36,280 nt of DNA. Origin: Aquabacterium sp. GTDB taxonomy: Bacteria > Pseudomonadota > Gammaproteobacteria > Burkholderiales > Burkholderiaceae_C. Both the position numbers and the translations under genes were made by a program. This document shows, piece after piece, positions 25,564 to 36,153 of the stretch. The notes under the pieces were generated by a model. That model worked only from the letters and a program-made list of their open reading frames with translations. It was not told where the DNA came from and made no database searches. The stretch covers positions 1 through 36,280 of the forward strand of contig SCTQ01000106.1 in NCBI GenBank assembly GCA_004322345.1, given 5' to 3'. Each line of letters starts with the position of its first letter. The stretch's first letter is position 1.

Positions 25564-27783
25564 ATGAACTCCGCCAATCCCGTGACCTATCTCACGTCGA
25601 GTTATTCGCCCTGGACCGTGTTCGCCTCGGTCCTGATCGCGATGTTCGCTTCCTATGTCGCGCTGGACCTCGCCAAGCGGGTGCGCCAGAGCGACCGCGT
25701 GCTCGCACGCGGCTGGCTGGTGGGCGGATCGATGGTGATGGGCACCGGCATCTGGGCCATGCACTTCGTCGGCATGCTGGCCTTCAAGCTGCCGCTGGTC
25801 GTCGGCTACGACTACCTGGTGACGGGCATCTCCTGGGTGGCTGCGGTGGGCGTCTCGGGCGTCGCGCTGTGGGTCGCAAGCGGCGACCAGCTCACCCGCA
25901 CACGCTGGGTCGGTGGCGCCATGGCCATGGGCCTGGGCATCTGCGCGATGCACTACACCGGCATGCACGCCATGGCGATGTCGCCGGGCATCGTCTGGGA
26001 CTGGCTGCTGGTGGGCGCCTCGGCCGTGATCGCGACCGTGGCTTCGGCCGTCGCCCTGGGCATCTTCTTCTGGTTGCGCGAGCGCACGGGCCTGTCGGCC
26101 TTCGGCTGGCAGGTCGCCGCCTCGGTGGTGATGGGCGTGGCGATCTCCGGCATGCACTACACCGGCATGGCGGCGGCCAACTTCCCGTCCGATTCGGTCT
26201 GCATGTCCTGGGACAAGCTGGGCGGCAACGATCTGGGCCTGCTGGTGGGCACCGTTTCCGTGGTGCTGATGGTCATCTCGCTGTTCAGCTCGGTGCTGGA
26301 CACCCGCATGCACGGCCGCGAGCAGAAGCTGTCGGCCTCGCTAGCCGCCGCCAACCAGGAGCTGCAGCTGTCGACCAGCGCCGACCCGCTGACGCAGCTG
26401 CCCAATCGCCTGGCCTTCGAGGACCGGCTGGACGGCGCGGTCATCCGCTCGCAGCAGGAACAGACGCGAGTGGGCATCCTCTTCATCGACCTGGACGGCT
26501 TCAAACCGGTGAACAGCTCCTACGGCCACGCCGCTGGCGACGCCGTGCTGCGCGAGGTGGCCCTGCGCCTGAAGCGCGTGGCCCGCGTCACCGACATGGT
26601 GGCCCGCGTCGGCGCCGACGAGTTCCTGATGATGCTCGATGGCCACCCCGACCGCGCCAGCGCGGCCCAGGTGGCCCAGCGCATCCGCGACACGCTGCGC
26701 GAGCCCTTGGAGGTCGACGGGCACGAGATCGCGCTGTCCTGCTCCATCGGCATCGTGCTCTTCCCCGAGCACGGCCCGCGCGGCAAGCTGATCGCCAACG
26801 CCGACGCCGCGATGAACGCGGCCAAGCGTGCCGGCGGCTCGGGCCATTGCTTCTTCGAGCCCTACATGGACGCCAGCTCGCCGGAGCAGATCGACCTGCA
26901 GCGCGACCTGCGCGCGGCCATCGCCCGCAACGAGCTGGAGCTGTTCTTCCAGCCCAAGATCAATGGCAAGAGCGGCCAGATCACCGGCGTGGAGGCGCTG
27001 CTGCGCTGGCGCCATCCCGCGCGCGGCATGATCAGCCCGGGCGTCTTCATCCCGCTGGCCGAGCGCTTCGGCATCATCGGCGCGTTGGGCAACTGGGTGA
27101 TCGAGGACGCCTGCCGGCAGATCCGCGCCTGGCTGGACAGCGGCATGCGGCTGCGCGTGGCGATCAATCTGTCGGTGCACCAGCTGCGCCAGAACGACCT
27201 GGACAAGCGCGTGAAGGACGCGCTGGCCAGGCACCGCGTCGATCCGCACCTGGTGACCTTCGAGATCACCGAGTCGGTGGCGATGGAGGACACGGAGTCC
27301 TCGATGCGCGCCTTCGAGCGCCTGTCGGCCATCGGGGTGCAGCTGTCCATCGACGACTTCGGCACCGGCTATTCCAGCCTGGCCTACCTGCGCAAGCTGC
27401 CGGCGCGCCAGCTGAAGATCGACCGCAGCTTCGTGATGGACCTGGAGCAGAGCGAGGACGCGCGCTCCATCGTCGAGGCCGTCGTGCGCCTGGCGCATGC
27501 GCTGGACCTGAGGGTGGTGGCCGAGGGCGTCGAGACCGCCGGCCAGCGCGACATCCTGCAGGGCATGGAGTGCGACGAGCTGCAGGGCTTCCTGTTCGCC
27601 AAGCCCATGCCGGCCAAGTCCATCACCCTGTGGGCGATGGGCGACGAGCAAGACGCCGTCGGGCGCGCGGCCACCGGCAGCGAGGCGGTGTCCTTCAGCG
27701 ACTCGATGTTCGAGGTCGACCGCAACGAGCCCTACGAACCCACCGAACCCATGCCCATTGGCGGCACCAAGGGCGACAAGTAG
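25564..27783 (+). CDS. MHYT sensor domain / GGDEF / EAL protein (c-di-GMP signalling)
   Basis: Three MHYT-type motifs (AMHFVGM, AMHYTGM, GMHYTGM), degenerate GGDEF (RVGADEF), EAL (GVEALLRW) with DDFGTGYSS, EGVET and QGFLFAKP. Confidence 0.95.
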   Translation: MNSANPVTYLTSSYSPWTVFASVLIAMFASYVALDLAKRVRQSDRVLARGWLVGGSMVMGTGIWAMHFVGMLAFKLPLVVGYDYLVTGISWVAAVGVSGVALWVASGDQLTRTRWVGGAMAMGLGICAMHYTGMHAMAMSPGIVWDWLLVGASAVIATVASAVALGIFFWLRERTGLSAFGWQVAASVVMGVAISGMHYTGMAAANFPSDSVCMSWDKLGGNDLGLLVGTVSVVLMVISLFSSVLDTRMHGREQKLSASLAAANQELQLSTSADPLTQLPNRLAFEDRLDGAVIRSQQEQTRVGILFIDLDGFKPVNSSYGHAAGDAVLREVALRLKRVARVTDMVARVGADEFLMMLDGHPDRASAAQVAQRIRDTLREPLEVDGHEIALSCSIGIVLFPEHGPRGKLIANADAAMNAAKRAGGSGHCFFEPYMDASSPEQIDLQRDLRAAIARNELELFFQPKINGKSGQITGVEALLRWRHPARGMISPGVFIPLAERFGIIGALGNWVIEDACRQIRAWLDSGMRLRVAINLSVHQLRQNDLDKRVKDALARHRVDPHLVTFEITESVAMEDTESSMRAFERLSAIGVQLSIDDFGTGYSSLAYLRKLPARQLKIDRSFVMDLEQSEDARSIVEAVVRLAHALDLRVVAEGVETAGQRDILQGMECDELQGFLFAKPMPAKSITLWAMGDEQDAVGRAATGSEAVSFSDSMFEVDRNEPYEPTEPMPIGGTKGDK

Positions 27784-27807
27784 CGCCGGCTTCCTACAAT
27801 CCAGGGC
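27773..27807 (+). promoter_or_regulatory. Putative sigma-70 promoter for a leaderless metH transcript
   Basis: -35 GCGACA (27773-27778), 16-bp spacer, -10 TACAAT (27795-27800), ATG at 27808. Confidence 0.4.
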
Positions 27808-28884
27808 ATGAACGCCCTGCCCCAGCCCGTCTCCAGCCGCCCCTACACCCGCGCCACCGCCCTGCCGCAGGCGCTGGCCGAGCGCATCGTCATCCTCGAC
27901 GGCGCGATGGGCACGATGATCCAGCGCTACAAGCTGGGCGAGGCCGACTACCGCGGCGCGCGTTTCGCCGAGCACCACAAGGACCTCAAGGGCAACAACG
28001 AGCTGCTGCAGCTGACCAAGCCCGAGGTCATCCGCGAGATCCACGACCAGTACCTGGCCGCCGGTGCCGACATCATCGAGACCAACACCTTCGGCGCCAC
28101 CACGGTGGCCCAGGAGGACTACGACCTGGCGGAGCTGGCGTACGAGATGAACGTGGCCGCCGCGCGCCTGGCGCGCGAGAGCTGCGACAAGTACTCGACG
28201 CCGGACAAACCGCGCTACGCCGCCGGCGCCATCGGCCCGACGCCGCGCACGGCCAGCATCAGCCCCGACGTCAACGATCCCGCGGCCCGCAACATCGATT
28301 TCGAGGCCCTGCGCGCGGCCTACTACGAGCAGGCCAAGGCATTGCTCGAAGGCGGCGTCGACCTGTTCCTGGTCGAGACCATCTTCGACACGCTGAACGC
28401 CAAGGCGGCGATCTTCGCGCTCGACGAGCTGTTCGAGGACACCGGCGAGAAGCTGCCCATCATCATCTCCGGCACGGTGACCGACGCCTCGGGCCGCATC
28501 CTGTCAGGCCAGACGGTGACGGCCTTTTGGAACTCGGTGCGCCACGCGCTGCCCATCGCCATCGGCCTGAATTGCGCCCTGGGCGCCGCGCTGATGCGGC
28601 CCTACATCGAGGAACTGGCCAAGGTGGCCGGCGACACCTACATCTCCTGCTATCCGAACGCCGGCCTGCCCAACCCGATGAGCGACACGGGCTTCGACGA
28701 GACGCCGGAGGTCACCTCCGGCCTGGTCGAAGGCTTCGCGAAGGCGGGGCTGCTGAACATCGCCGGCGGCTGCTGCGGCACGACACCGGACCACATCGCG
28801 GCGATCGCGCAGCGCGTGGGCAACATCCGCCCGCGTTGCCTGCACGACGGTGCCGGCGGCCTGCTCACGGGCCTCGCCGCCTAG
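27808..28884 (+). CDS. metH: Methionine synthase, homocysteine-binding (N-terminal) module only
   Basis: [28 protein letters not shown], zinc-ligand motifs LNCALGA and GGCCGTTP; ends at 358 aa before the pterin and cobalamin domains. Confidence 0.93.
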   Translation: MNALPQPVSSRPYTRATALPQALAERIVILDGAMGTMIQRYKLGEADYRGARFAEHHKDLKGNNELLQLTKPEVIREIHDQYLAAGADIIETNTFGATTVAQEDYDLAELAYEMNVAAARLARESCDKYSTPDKPRYAAGAIGPTPRTASISPDVNDPAARNIDFEALRAAYYEQAKALLEGGVDLFLVETIFDTLNAKAAIFALDELFEDTGEKLPIIISGTVTDASGRILSGQTVTAFWNSVRHALPIAIGLNCALGAALMRPYIEELAKVAGDTYISCYPNAGLPNPMSDTGFDETPEVTSGLVEGFAKAGLLNIAGGCCGTTPDHIAAIAQRVGNIRPRCLHDGAGGLLTGLAA

Positions 28885-30071
28885 GCATCGTCCGGCACCG
28901 GCAGCAGCTTCTGGTTCTGCCGCAGCCAGGCCGCCATCACCGGATCACCGACCACGTATCTGCGCCCGCCGCCCAGCAGGTCGCGGGCGACCAGGCCCTT
29001 GTCCACCAGCGCCTCCAGCGCGCGCGTGATGCTGGAGGCCGCGACTTCCTTGCCGCCCAGCAGGCCGGCCACCCAGGCCAGACTGTCGCGTGCGGTGGGC
29101 GGCTTCTCCTCGAAGACCAGCCGCAGCGCGCACTGCTGCAAGGCGGTGAGTCCGAACCAGTTGATCGTCCACTTGTTGCGCACCTGCGGGTCCAGCATCG
29201 CGCGCAGGCCGTCGGCCAGGCTCCACTTCGGATTGGCCATCATGTTGTTGACGGCATTGAGGAAGGGCTCGGGCTGGTGGCCCAGCAGGGCCAGGGTGTC
29301 CATCGCTTCCACCAGCGGCAGCTCGCGCGTGGTGGCCTGCCTGAACTTGCGCGCGACGTGGCCGGCGAAGTCCTCGCCCAGCAGCGGATAGGGCTCGGGG
29401 CTGGCGAAGCCGTACAGCGGCGCGCGGGCGCGCGAGAAGGTCTCCAGCAGCAGCACCTCGGAGGAACCGCTGAAGATCGCGCCCACGCGCTTGGACGCCT
29501 GGGTCAGCGCGGCGCGCAAGGCAGCGGAGGCTGCATCCGCGTCGGCGCCCGTTGCGATGGCCTGGAACTCGTCGAAGACCAGCACCACGGGGCCCTTCAC
29601 GCGGGCCAGGATCTCGGTGATCAGGGCGTCGATCTGCAGGAACTTGCTGGCCGGCAGGGTTCGCTTGGGCGGCTCGCCGAGTTGCAGCGTCGCCCCCAGC
29701 GCGCCGACGCGGGTGACCGGGCGCCTGAGCTTGCGGCCGGTGGGGCTGTCCGGGACGTTCAGGTCGTCCAGCGCCTTGGTCAGCGCGTAGTTGATGCTGC
29801 CCAGCGGGTCGGTCTTGTCGGCCCAGCACTCGATGTAGACGGCGAGTGCGCCGCGATCCCGTGCCAGCGGGATCAGCTCCTCGCGCAGCAGTGAGGTCTT
29901 GCCCGTCTGGCGCGGGCCGAACAGGGCCACGCGCTCCTGCTGCAGGGCGCGGTCCAGCAGGCGGGCGGCCAGCTTGGGGCGCTGGTAGTGCCAGAGGCGG
30001 GTGAGTTCGGGCATGGGCGGCGCGTACCGGATTTGCGTGATGTGAGTCGCTTGCGTATTTTGCGCATCCAT
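28881..30071 (-). CDS. Stand-alone AAA family ATPase (COG1672/STAND-like), uncharacterised
   Basis: Walker [10 protein letters not shown], Walker [35 protein letters not shown]-terminal winged-helix-like region; alternative start [16 protein letters not shown] at 30014. Confidence 0.88.
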   Translation of the reverse strand: MDAQNTQATHITQIRYAPPMPELTRLWHYQRPKLAARLLDRALQQERVALFGPRQTGKTSLLREELIPLARDRGALAVYIECWADKTDPLGSINYALTKALDDLNVPDSPTGRKLRRPVTRVGALGATLQLGEPPKRTLPASKFLQIDALITEILARVKGPVVLVFDEFQAIATGADADAASAALRAALTQASKRVGAIFSGSSEVLLLETFSRARAPLYGFASPEPYPLLGEDFAGHVARKFRQATTRELPLVEAMDTLALLGHQPEPFLNAVNNMMANPKWSLADGLRAMLDPQVRNKWTINWFGLTALQQCALRLVFEEKPPTARDSLAWVAGLLGGKEVAASSITRALEALVDKGLVARDLLGGGRRYVVGDPVMAAWLRQNQKLLPVPDDA

Positions 30072-30087
30072 CGCCTATTGCGCAAAA
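30058..30087. promoter_or_regulatory. 9-bp inverted repeat over the 5' region of the AAA ATPase
   Basis: TTTTGCGCA - 12 nt - TGCGCAAAA, perfect arms; overlaps the first ATG and a possible minus-strand TTGCGC-N17-CAAAAT promoter. Confidence 0.6.
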
Positions 30088-30120
30088 CGCTTCGCAGCGG
30101 GATGCGCGGCGTGCCCGTAT

Positions 30121-31275
30121 TCAGCTCTGCATCAATCGCCGGCTCTTGGCGATGGACATCAGGATGCCCAGGGCCAGCCCCAAGGTGACCATGGCGGTGC
30201 CGCCGTAGCTGATGAAGGGCAGCGGCACGCCCACCACCGGCAGGATGCCGCTGACCATGCCCATGTTGACGAATGAGTAGGTGAAGAAGCTCAGCGACAC
30301 CGCGCCGGCGAGCAGCCGCGCGAACAGAGTCGGCGCCTCGGCCGCGATCATCAGGCCGCGGAAGATCAGGAAGAGGAAGCACAGCAGCAGCAGCACGCAG
30401 CCCATCAGGCCCAGCTCTTCCGAATAGGCGGCGAAGATGAAGTCGGTGGTGCGCTCGGGGATGAACTCCAGGTGGGTCTGCGTGCCCTGCATCAGGCCCT
30501 TGCCGGTGAGGCCGCCGGAGCCGATGGCGATCATGCCCTGGATGATGTGGAAGCCCTTGCCCAGCGGATCCTGCGTCGGGTCCAGCAGGGTGCAGACGCG
30601 GTGCTTCTGGTACTCGCGCAGCACCATCCACTTGACATCGGGCTGGCAGATGGTGGGCTCGCTGAGCACCAGCGCGGTGACGCCGATCGCGCCGGCCAGC
30701 AGCACGGGCAGGATCAGCTTCCAGCTCAGGCCGGCGAAGAAGATCACGTAGAGCCCGCCGGACAGCACCAGGATGGCCGTGCCCAGGTCGGGCTGCTTCA
30801 TGATCAGGCCCACCGGCACCGCCAGCAGCAATGCGGCCACCCCGAAGTCGGGCGCGCTGAGCTGGCCCTCCCGCCGCTGGAACCACCAGGCGAGCATCAG
30901 CGGCATCGCGATCTTCAGGATCTCGCTGGGCTGGATGTCGATGCCCACGTGCAGCCAGCGCGTCGCGCCCTTCTTGGTCACGCCGAATACCGCGGTGGCC
31001 ACCAGCAGGATCACGCCGAAGGTGTAGAGCGGCACGGCCAGCGCCATCAGCCGCTGCGGGCTGATCTGGGCGACGAGGAACATCACCACCGCGCCCAGCA
31101 CCATGTTGCGCGCGTGATCGTTGAAGCGCGAGCCGTTGTCGTAGCCGGCCGAATACATGATGGTCAGGCCCAGCGCGCACAGCATCGCCAGCGCCAGCGC
31201 CAGCGGGCCGTCGAAGCCCTGGAAGACGGGCCGCAGCCGCTGCCAGAGCGAGGGCTTGTCGAAGACCATGTTCAT
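30121..31275 (-). CDS. rodA: Rod shape-determining protein RodA
   Basis: MNMVFDKPSLWQRLRPVFQGFDGPLALAL...; SEDS motifs DLGTAILVL, GVPLPFISYGGTAMV. Confidence 0.96.
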   Translation of the reverse strand: MNMVFDKPSLWQRLRPVFQGFDGPLALALAMLCALGLTIMYSAGYDNGSRFNDHARNMVLGAVVMFLVAQISPQRLMALAVPLYTFGVILLVATAVFGVTKKGATRWLHVGIDIQPSEILKIAMPLMLAWWFQRREGQLSAPDFGVAALLLAVPVGLIMKQPDLGTAILVLSGGLYVIFFAGLSWKLILPVLLAGAIGVTALVLSEPTICQPDVKWMVLREYQKHRVCTLLDPTQDPLGKGFHIIQGMIAIGSGGLTGKGLMQGTQTHLEFIPERTTDFIFAAYSEELGLMGCVLLLLCFLFLIFRGLMIAAEAPTLFARLLAGAVSLSFFTYSFVNMGMVSGILPVVGVPLPFISYGGTAMVTLGLALGILMSIAKSRRLMQS

Positions 31276-33446
31276 CGGCTGGCTCCCGTCTTGGCGGTCG
31301 AGGCGGCCGGCGGGGTCGAGGCGCGTGCCGCGGCCGGCCTGGCCGTGCGTGCAGGCGAAGATGCCGCCGAGGCGGCCTGCAGCGTCATCGAGCCCAGCAC
31401 GGGCATCGAGCCGGCGCGCGCCGCGGATGCCGCCGACGCAGCGGACGCCGGCGCCGATGCCGCCGATGCCGCATCGCCGGCCAGCACCGCCGCGCCGACG
31501 GCGCGCGGCAGCGGCACCTCCGCCGCCTTGCGCGGCGTGCCGCCCGGCGGACCGGCCTTGCCCTGCTGCACCAGCGCGATGTCGTCTTCGGTCGGGTAGT
31601 TGCCCAGCATCAGGTAGTCCAGCACGCGGCGGGCGATGGGCGCGGCAGCCTCGGCGCCGAAGCCGGCGTTCTCGACGATCACGGCGAGCGCGACGCGCGG
31701 GTTGTCCACCGGGGCGAAGGCCTCGTACAGCGAGTGATCGCGCAGGTAGGCTTCCAGCCGCGCGGCGTTGTACTTCTCGTTCTGCTTGATGCCGACGGCC
31801 TGAGCCGTGCCGGTCTTGCCGCCGCTGGTGTAGCCGGCATTCATGAAGACGCGGGTGGCCGTGCCTTCCTGCGTCACGCCGTACATCGCGCGGCGCACGA
31901 TCTCCACGTGCTCGGGCTTCAGCGGCAGGGCCTCCAGCGCCTGGCTGGAGATCACGCGCTTCTCGTGCGTCACCACGTCCTGCACCTCGCGCACCAGCCG
32001 CGGCTGGAAGCGCTGGCCGCCGGAGACGAGGGTGCTCAAGGCGGTGGAGATCTGCAGCATGGTGAAGTTGTTGTACCCCTGGCCGATGCCCAGCGAGATG
32101 GTCTCGCCGGCGTACCACTTCTGCATCTCCGGGCGCTTGTAGGCGCGGCGCTTCCATTCGGTGGACGGCAGCAGGCCGGTCACCTCGCCCTTGAGGTCGA
32201 TGCCGGTCAGACGGCCGAAGCCGAAAGGCTCCAGCTGGTCGTGCATCAGGTCCACGCCCATCTCGTTGGCCAGCGAATAGAAGTAGACGTTGCTGGACTT
32301 GACGATGGCCCGGTGCATGTCCACGTAGCCCAGCCCGCCGTCGCCGTGGCTGCGGAAGCGATGGCCGCCGAACATGAAGGTGCCGCTGTCCATGATGGCC
32401 GTCGTCGGGCTGCGCTTGTTGGCGTTGAGCGCGGCGATGGCCATGAAGGGCTTGAAGGTGGAGCCCGGCGGATAGGTGCCGCGCAGCGCACGGTTGAGCA
32501 GCGGCTTGTCCAGCGACTCGTTGAGCTCGCGCCAGCTGTCGGAGTCGATGCCGTCGACGAAGAGGTTCGGGTCGAAGGTGGGCTTGCTGACGAAGGCCAG
32601 GATCTCGCCGGTGCGCGGGTCCATCGCCACCAGCGCGCCACGGCGATCGCCGAACAGGCGCTCGATCAGCGCCTGCAGCTTGATGTCGATGGACAGCGTC
32701 ACCGTGTTGCCCGGCGTGGCAGGCGTGGAGTGCAGGCGGCGCATCGCGCGCCCGCCGGCGCTGGTCTCGACCTCCTCGACGCCGGTGATGCCGTGCAGCT
32801 CGCGCTCGTAGCTCTGCTCGACGCCCAGCTTGCCGATGTAGTCGGTGCCGCGGTAGTTGGCCTGGTCTTCCTCCGGCCAGTCTTCGATCTGTTCCTTCTC
32901 TTTCTGGTTGATGCGTCCGATGTAGCCCAGCACATGGCTGGCCAGCTCGCCGTAGGGATAGTTGCGGAACAGCCGGGCCTTGATCTCCACGCCGGGGAAG
33001 CGGAAGCGCTGGGCGGTGAAGCGGGCGACCTCCTCCTCCGTCAGCTTGGTGCGGATGGGCAGGGACTCGAAGTTCTTCGATTCCTCGCGCAGGCGCTTGA
33101 AGCGGCGGCGGTCGCGCTGCTCGATCTGCACCAGGCGCGACAGCTCGTCGATGGTGGCCTCCACGTCGTCCACCTTGGACGGCGTGATCTCCAGCGTGTA
33201 GGCCGAGTAGTTGTTGGCCAGCACCACACCGTTGCGGTCCACGATGAGCCCGCGGTTGGGCACGATGGGCACGACCGCGATGCGGTTGTTCTCGGCCTGG
33301 CTCTGCAGGTCCTCGTGGCGCACCACCTGCAGGAAGACCAGGCGCGCGGCCAGCAGCAGGAAGGCGATGAACACGAACGCGGCCGCGGCCCAGAGCCTGC
33401 GCCTGAAGCGACCCAGCTCCCGCTCGATGTCCTTCAATTCCGTCAT
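31272..33446 (-). CDS. mrdA: Penicillin-binding protein 2
   Basis: 724 aa; GTYPPGSTFKPF (SxxK), KSSNVYF (SxN), SGGKTGTAQ (KTG); Ala/Ser-rich C-terminal tail. Confidence 0.97.
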   Translation of the reverse strand: MTELKDIERELGRFRRRLWAAAAFVFIAFLLLAARLVFLQVVRHEDLQSQAENNRIAVVPIVPNRGLIVDRNGVVLANNYSAYTLEITPSKVDDVEATIDELSRLVQIEQRDRRRFKRLREESKNFESLPIRTKLTEEEVARFTAQRFRFPGVEIKARLFRNYPYGELASHVLGYIGRINQKEKEQIEDWPEEDQANYRGTDYIGKLGVEQSYERELHGITGVEEVETSAGGRAMRRLHSTPATPGNTVTLSIDIKLQALIERLFGDRRGALVAMDPRTGEILAFVSKPTFDPNLFVDGIDSDSWRELNESLDKPLLNRALRGTYPPGSTFKPFMAIAALNANKRSPTTAIMDSGTFMFGGHRFRSHGDGGLGYVDMHRAIVKSSNVYFYSLANEMGVDLMHDQLEPFGFGRLTGIDLKGEVTGLLPSTEWKRRAYKRPEMQKWYAGETISLGIGQGYNNFTMLQISTALSTLVSGGQRFQPRLVREVQDVVTHEKRVISSQALEALPLKPEHVEIVRRAMYGVTQEGTATRVFMNAGYTSGGKTGTAQAVGIKQNEKYNAARLEAYLRDHSLYEAFAPVDNPRVALAVIVENAGFGAEAAAPIARRVLDYLMLGNYPTEDDIALVQQGKAGPPGGTPRKAAEVPLPRAVGAAVLAGDAASAASAPASAASAASAARAGSMPVLGSMTLQAASAASSPARTARPAAARASTPPAASTAKTGASR

Positions 33447-33453
33447 GACGGGC

Positions 33454-33963
33454 TCACAACGGCCGGTTCTTGTCCGGATCCGGCGCGCGGCGCTGTGGCG
33501 CCAGCAGGATCACCGTGGCCACGGGCCACAGCAGCGATTCCCACAGCGGCGCCAGCATCAGCGACCAGCCGGGGAAGCTGTCGCCTGCGGCCAGCCGCAC
33601 CAGCAGCGAGACCGCATGGGCGGCGAAGAAAAGCGGCAGGATCTGCAGGGCCTGGCCGCCCATCGTGAACCACAGCAGGCGGCGGTGGATGGCGATGGCG
33701 AAGAAACTCAGCAGCGTGTAGGCCAGCGCGTGCTGGCCCAGCAGCGCTCCCTGGTGCACGTCCATCAGCAGGCCGAAGATGAAGGCCGGCGTCACGCCGA
33801 CACGGCGCGGCTGGTGCACGTTCCAGAAGACGATGAACACGGCCAGCACGTCGGGCATCGCCGGCATGCGGCCCAGCGGCAGGATGTTGATCAGCAGGGC
33901 CACGATCAGCGAGCCCCACAGGAAGACCGGGTTGACCGGCAGCAGCAGCTGGTTGGAGCGCAT
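33454..33963 (-). CDS. mreD: Rod shape-determining protein MreD
   Basis: 169 aa hydrophobic protein between mreC and mrdA; FIFGLLMDVHQGALLGQHALAY. Confidence 0.94.
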   Translation of the reverse strand: MRSNQLLLPVNPVFLWGSLIVALLINILPLGRMPAMPDVLAVFIVFWNVHQPRRVGVTPAFIFGLLMDVHQGALLGQHALAYTLLSFFAIAIHRRLLWFTMGGQALQILPLFFAAHAVSLLVRLAAGDSFPGWSLMLAPLWESLLWPVATVILLAPQRRAPDPDKNRPL

Positions 33964-34937
33964 CAGCGGTGGCCTCCTGGGGCGGAAGCCTGGGCGCCGT
34001 GGCCGCGGGCCCGCCCGCCGTGGGCGGCGCTGGCCGCCGAGGCGGCAGCGGCGGCGGACACGGTCTCGTCGGTGCGCAGGGGTGCCTGCAGGCCCACGGG
34101 CTCCAGCACCATCACGTGGCGGGCGCTGTCCGGTCGGCCCAGCGGCACCAGCACGATCTTGGCGAAGGCCGAATCCGCGCGGCGGTCCACGCGGACCACA
34201 CGGGCCACGGGCAGGCCGCCGGGGTAGACGCCGTCCACGCCCGAGGTGTGCATCACGTCGCCGGCCTGCACGTCGGCGTTGCCGGCCATGAAGCGCAGTT
34301 CCAGCCCGCCGTCGGCCGGGTGGCCGTAGGCCGCGCCGCGCTGCTGGGTGCGGGTGTTGAGCACGGGGATGGCGGCGTCCTTGTCGTTGATCAGCGTGAC
34401 CTCGGACGAAAGCGGATAGACCCGCGTCACCTGCCCGACCACGCCGGCGTCGTCGATCACCGGCGCGCCCAGCGCCACGCCCTGCACGCTGCCGCGGTCG
34501 ATGAAGACCTTGCGGGTGTAGGGATCGCTGGCTTCGTAGAGCACCTCGGCCGCCTGCGAGTGCACCGTCAGCCGCTGGCTCAGGCCCAGCAGCGTGCGCA
34601 GCCGCGCGTTCTCCACCTCCAGTTGCTCCACGCGCAGCGAACGCACCGCCTGGCGGGCCAGTTCCTCGCGGGCACGGCTCTCGGCGCTGCGCGCGTGCTG
34701 CAGCCCGGCGAAGTAGCCGTCGACGTCGTTCCAGGCGTTCACCGGCACCAGCAGCGCGCGCTGCATCGGATGCAGCACGGTGGCCGCTGCCGCGCGCAGC
34801 GCGTGGGTCAGCGCGAAGCGCGTATCGGCCACCATCAGGAAGAAGGCCAGCGCCGAGAAGGAGACCAGGCGCGTCAGCGCGGACGGCCCCTGCTTGAAGA
34901 AGGGCGGCGGGGTGCGGTCTAGGGTGCCCAATGGCAT
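33963..34937 (-). CDS. mreC: Rod shape-determining protein MreC
   Basis: 324 aa; ENARLRTLLGL coiled coil; FIDRGSVQGVALGAPVIDDAGVVGQVTRVYPLSSEVTLINDKDAAIPV. Confidence 0.96.
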   Translation of the reverse strand: MPLGTLDRTPPPFFKQGPSALTRLVSFSALAFFLMVADTRFALTHALRAAAATVLHPMQRALLVPVNAWNDVDGYFAGLQHARSAESRAREELARQAVRSLRVEQLEVENARLRTLLGLSQRLTVHSQAAEVLYEASDPYTRKVFIDRGSVQGVALGAPVIDDAGVVGQVTRVYPLSSEVTLINDKDAAIPVLNTRTQQRGAAYGHPADGGLELRFMAGNADVQAGDVMHTSGVDGVYPGGLPVARVVRVDRRADSAFAKIVLVPLGRPDSARHVMVLEPVGLQAPLRTDETVSAAAAASAASAAHGGRARGHGAQASAPGGHR

Positions 34938-34980
34938 GTCAGGCGCGGGTCAACGGGTGGGCACGGCACGGCTGTCGGCC

Positions 34981-35023
34981 GAAAACGAACGAAGCCGGCT
35001 CCGTATTGAACGTGCCGGCTTCG
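34981..35023 (-). terminator. Rho-independent terminator/attenuator between mreB and mreC
   Basis: Minus strand CGAAGCCGGC-acgttcaatacgga-GCCGGCTTCG followed by TTCGTTTTC; 10-bp stem. Confidence 0.75.
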
Positions 35024-35040
35024 ATGGGCTCACTGGGGAT

Positions 35041-36153
<1,113 letters not shown>

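Noticed and set aside
23313-25577. 754-aa minus-strand ORF antisense to the tandem AAA+ ATPase
   Set aside because: Shadow ORF with Gln/His/Leu-rich composition; the plus-strand frame has two full AAA+ modules.
25470-29894. 1474-aa plus-strand ORF spanning several genes
   Set aside because: Arg/Gly/Ala/Pro-rich frame shadow across the MHYT-GGDEF-EAL gene, metH and antisense to the ATPase; not a protein.
31380-31500. Short GCC/GAT-rich repeats at the 3' end of mrdA
   Set aside because: Encode an Ala/Ser-rich tail of PBP2; low-complexity coding sequence, common in high-GC genomes, not a mobile or CRISPR repeat.
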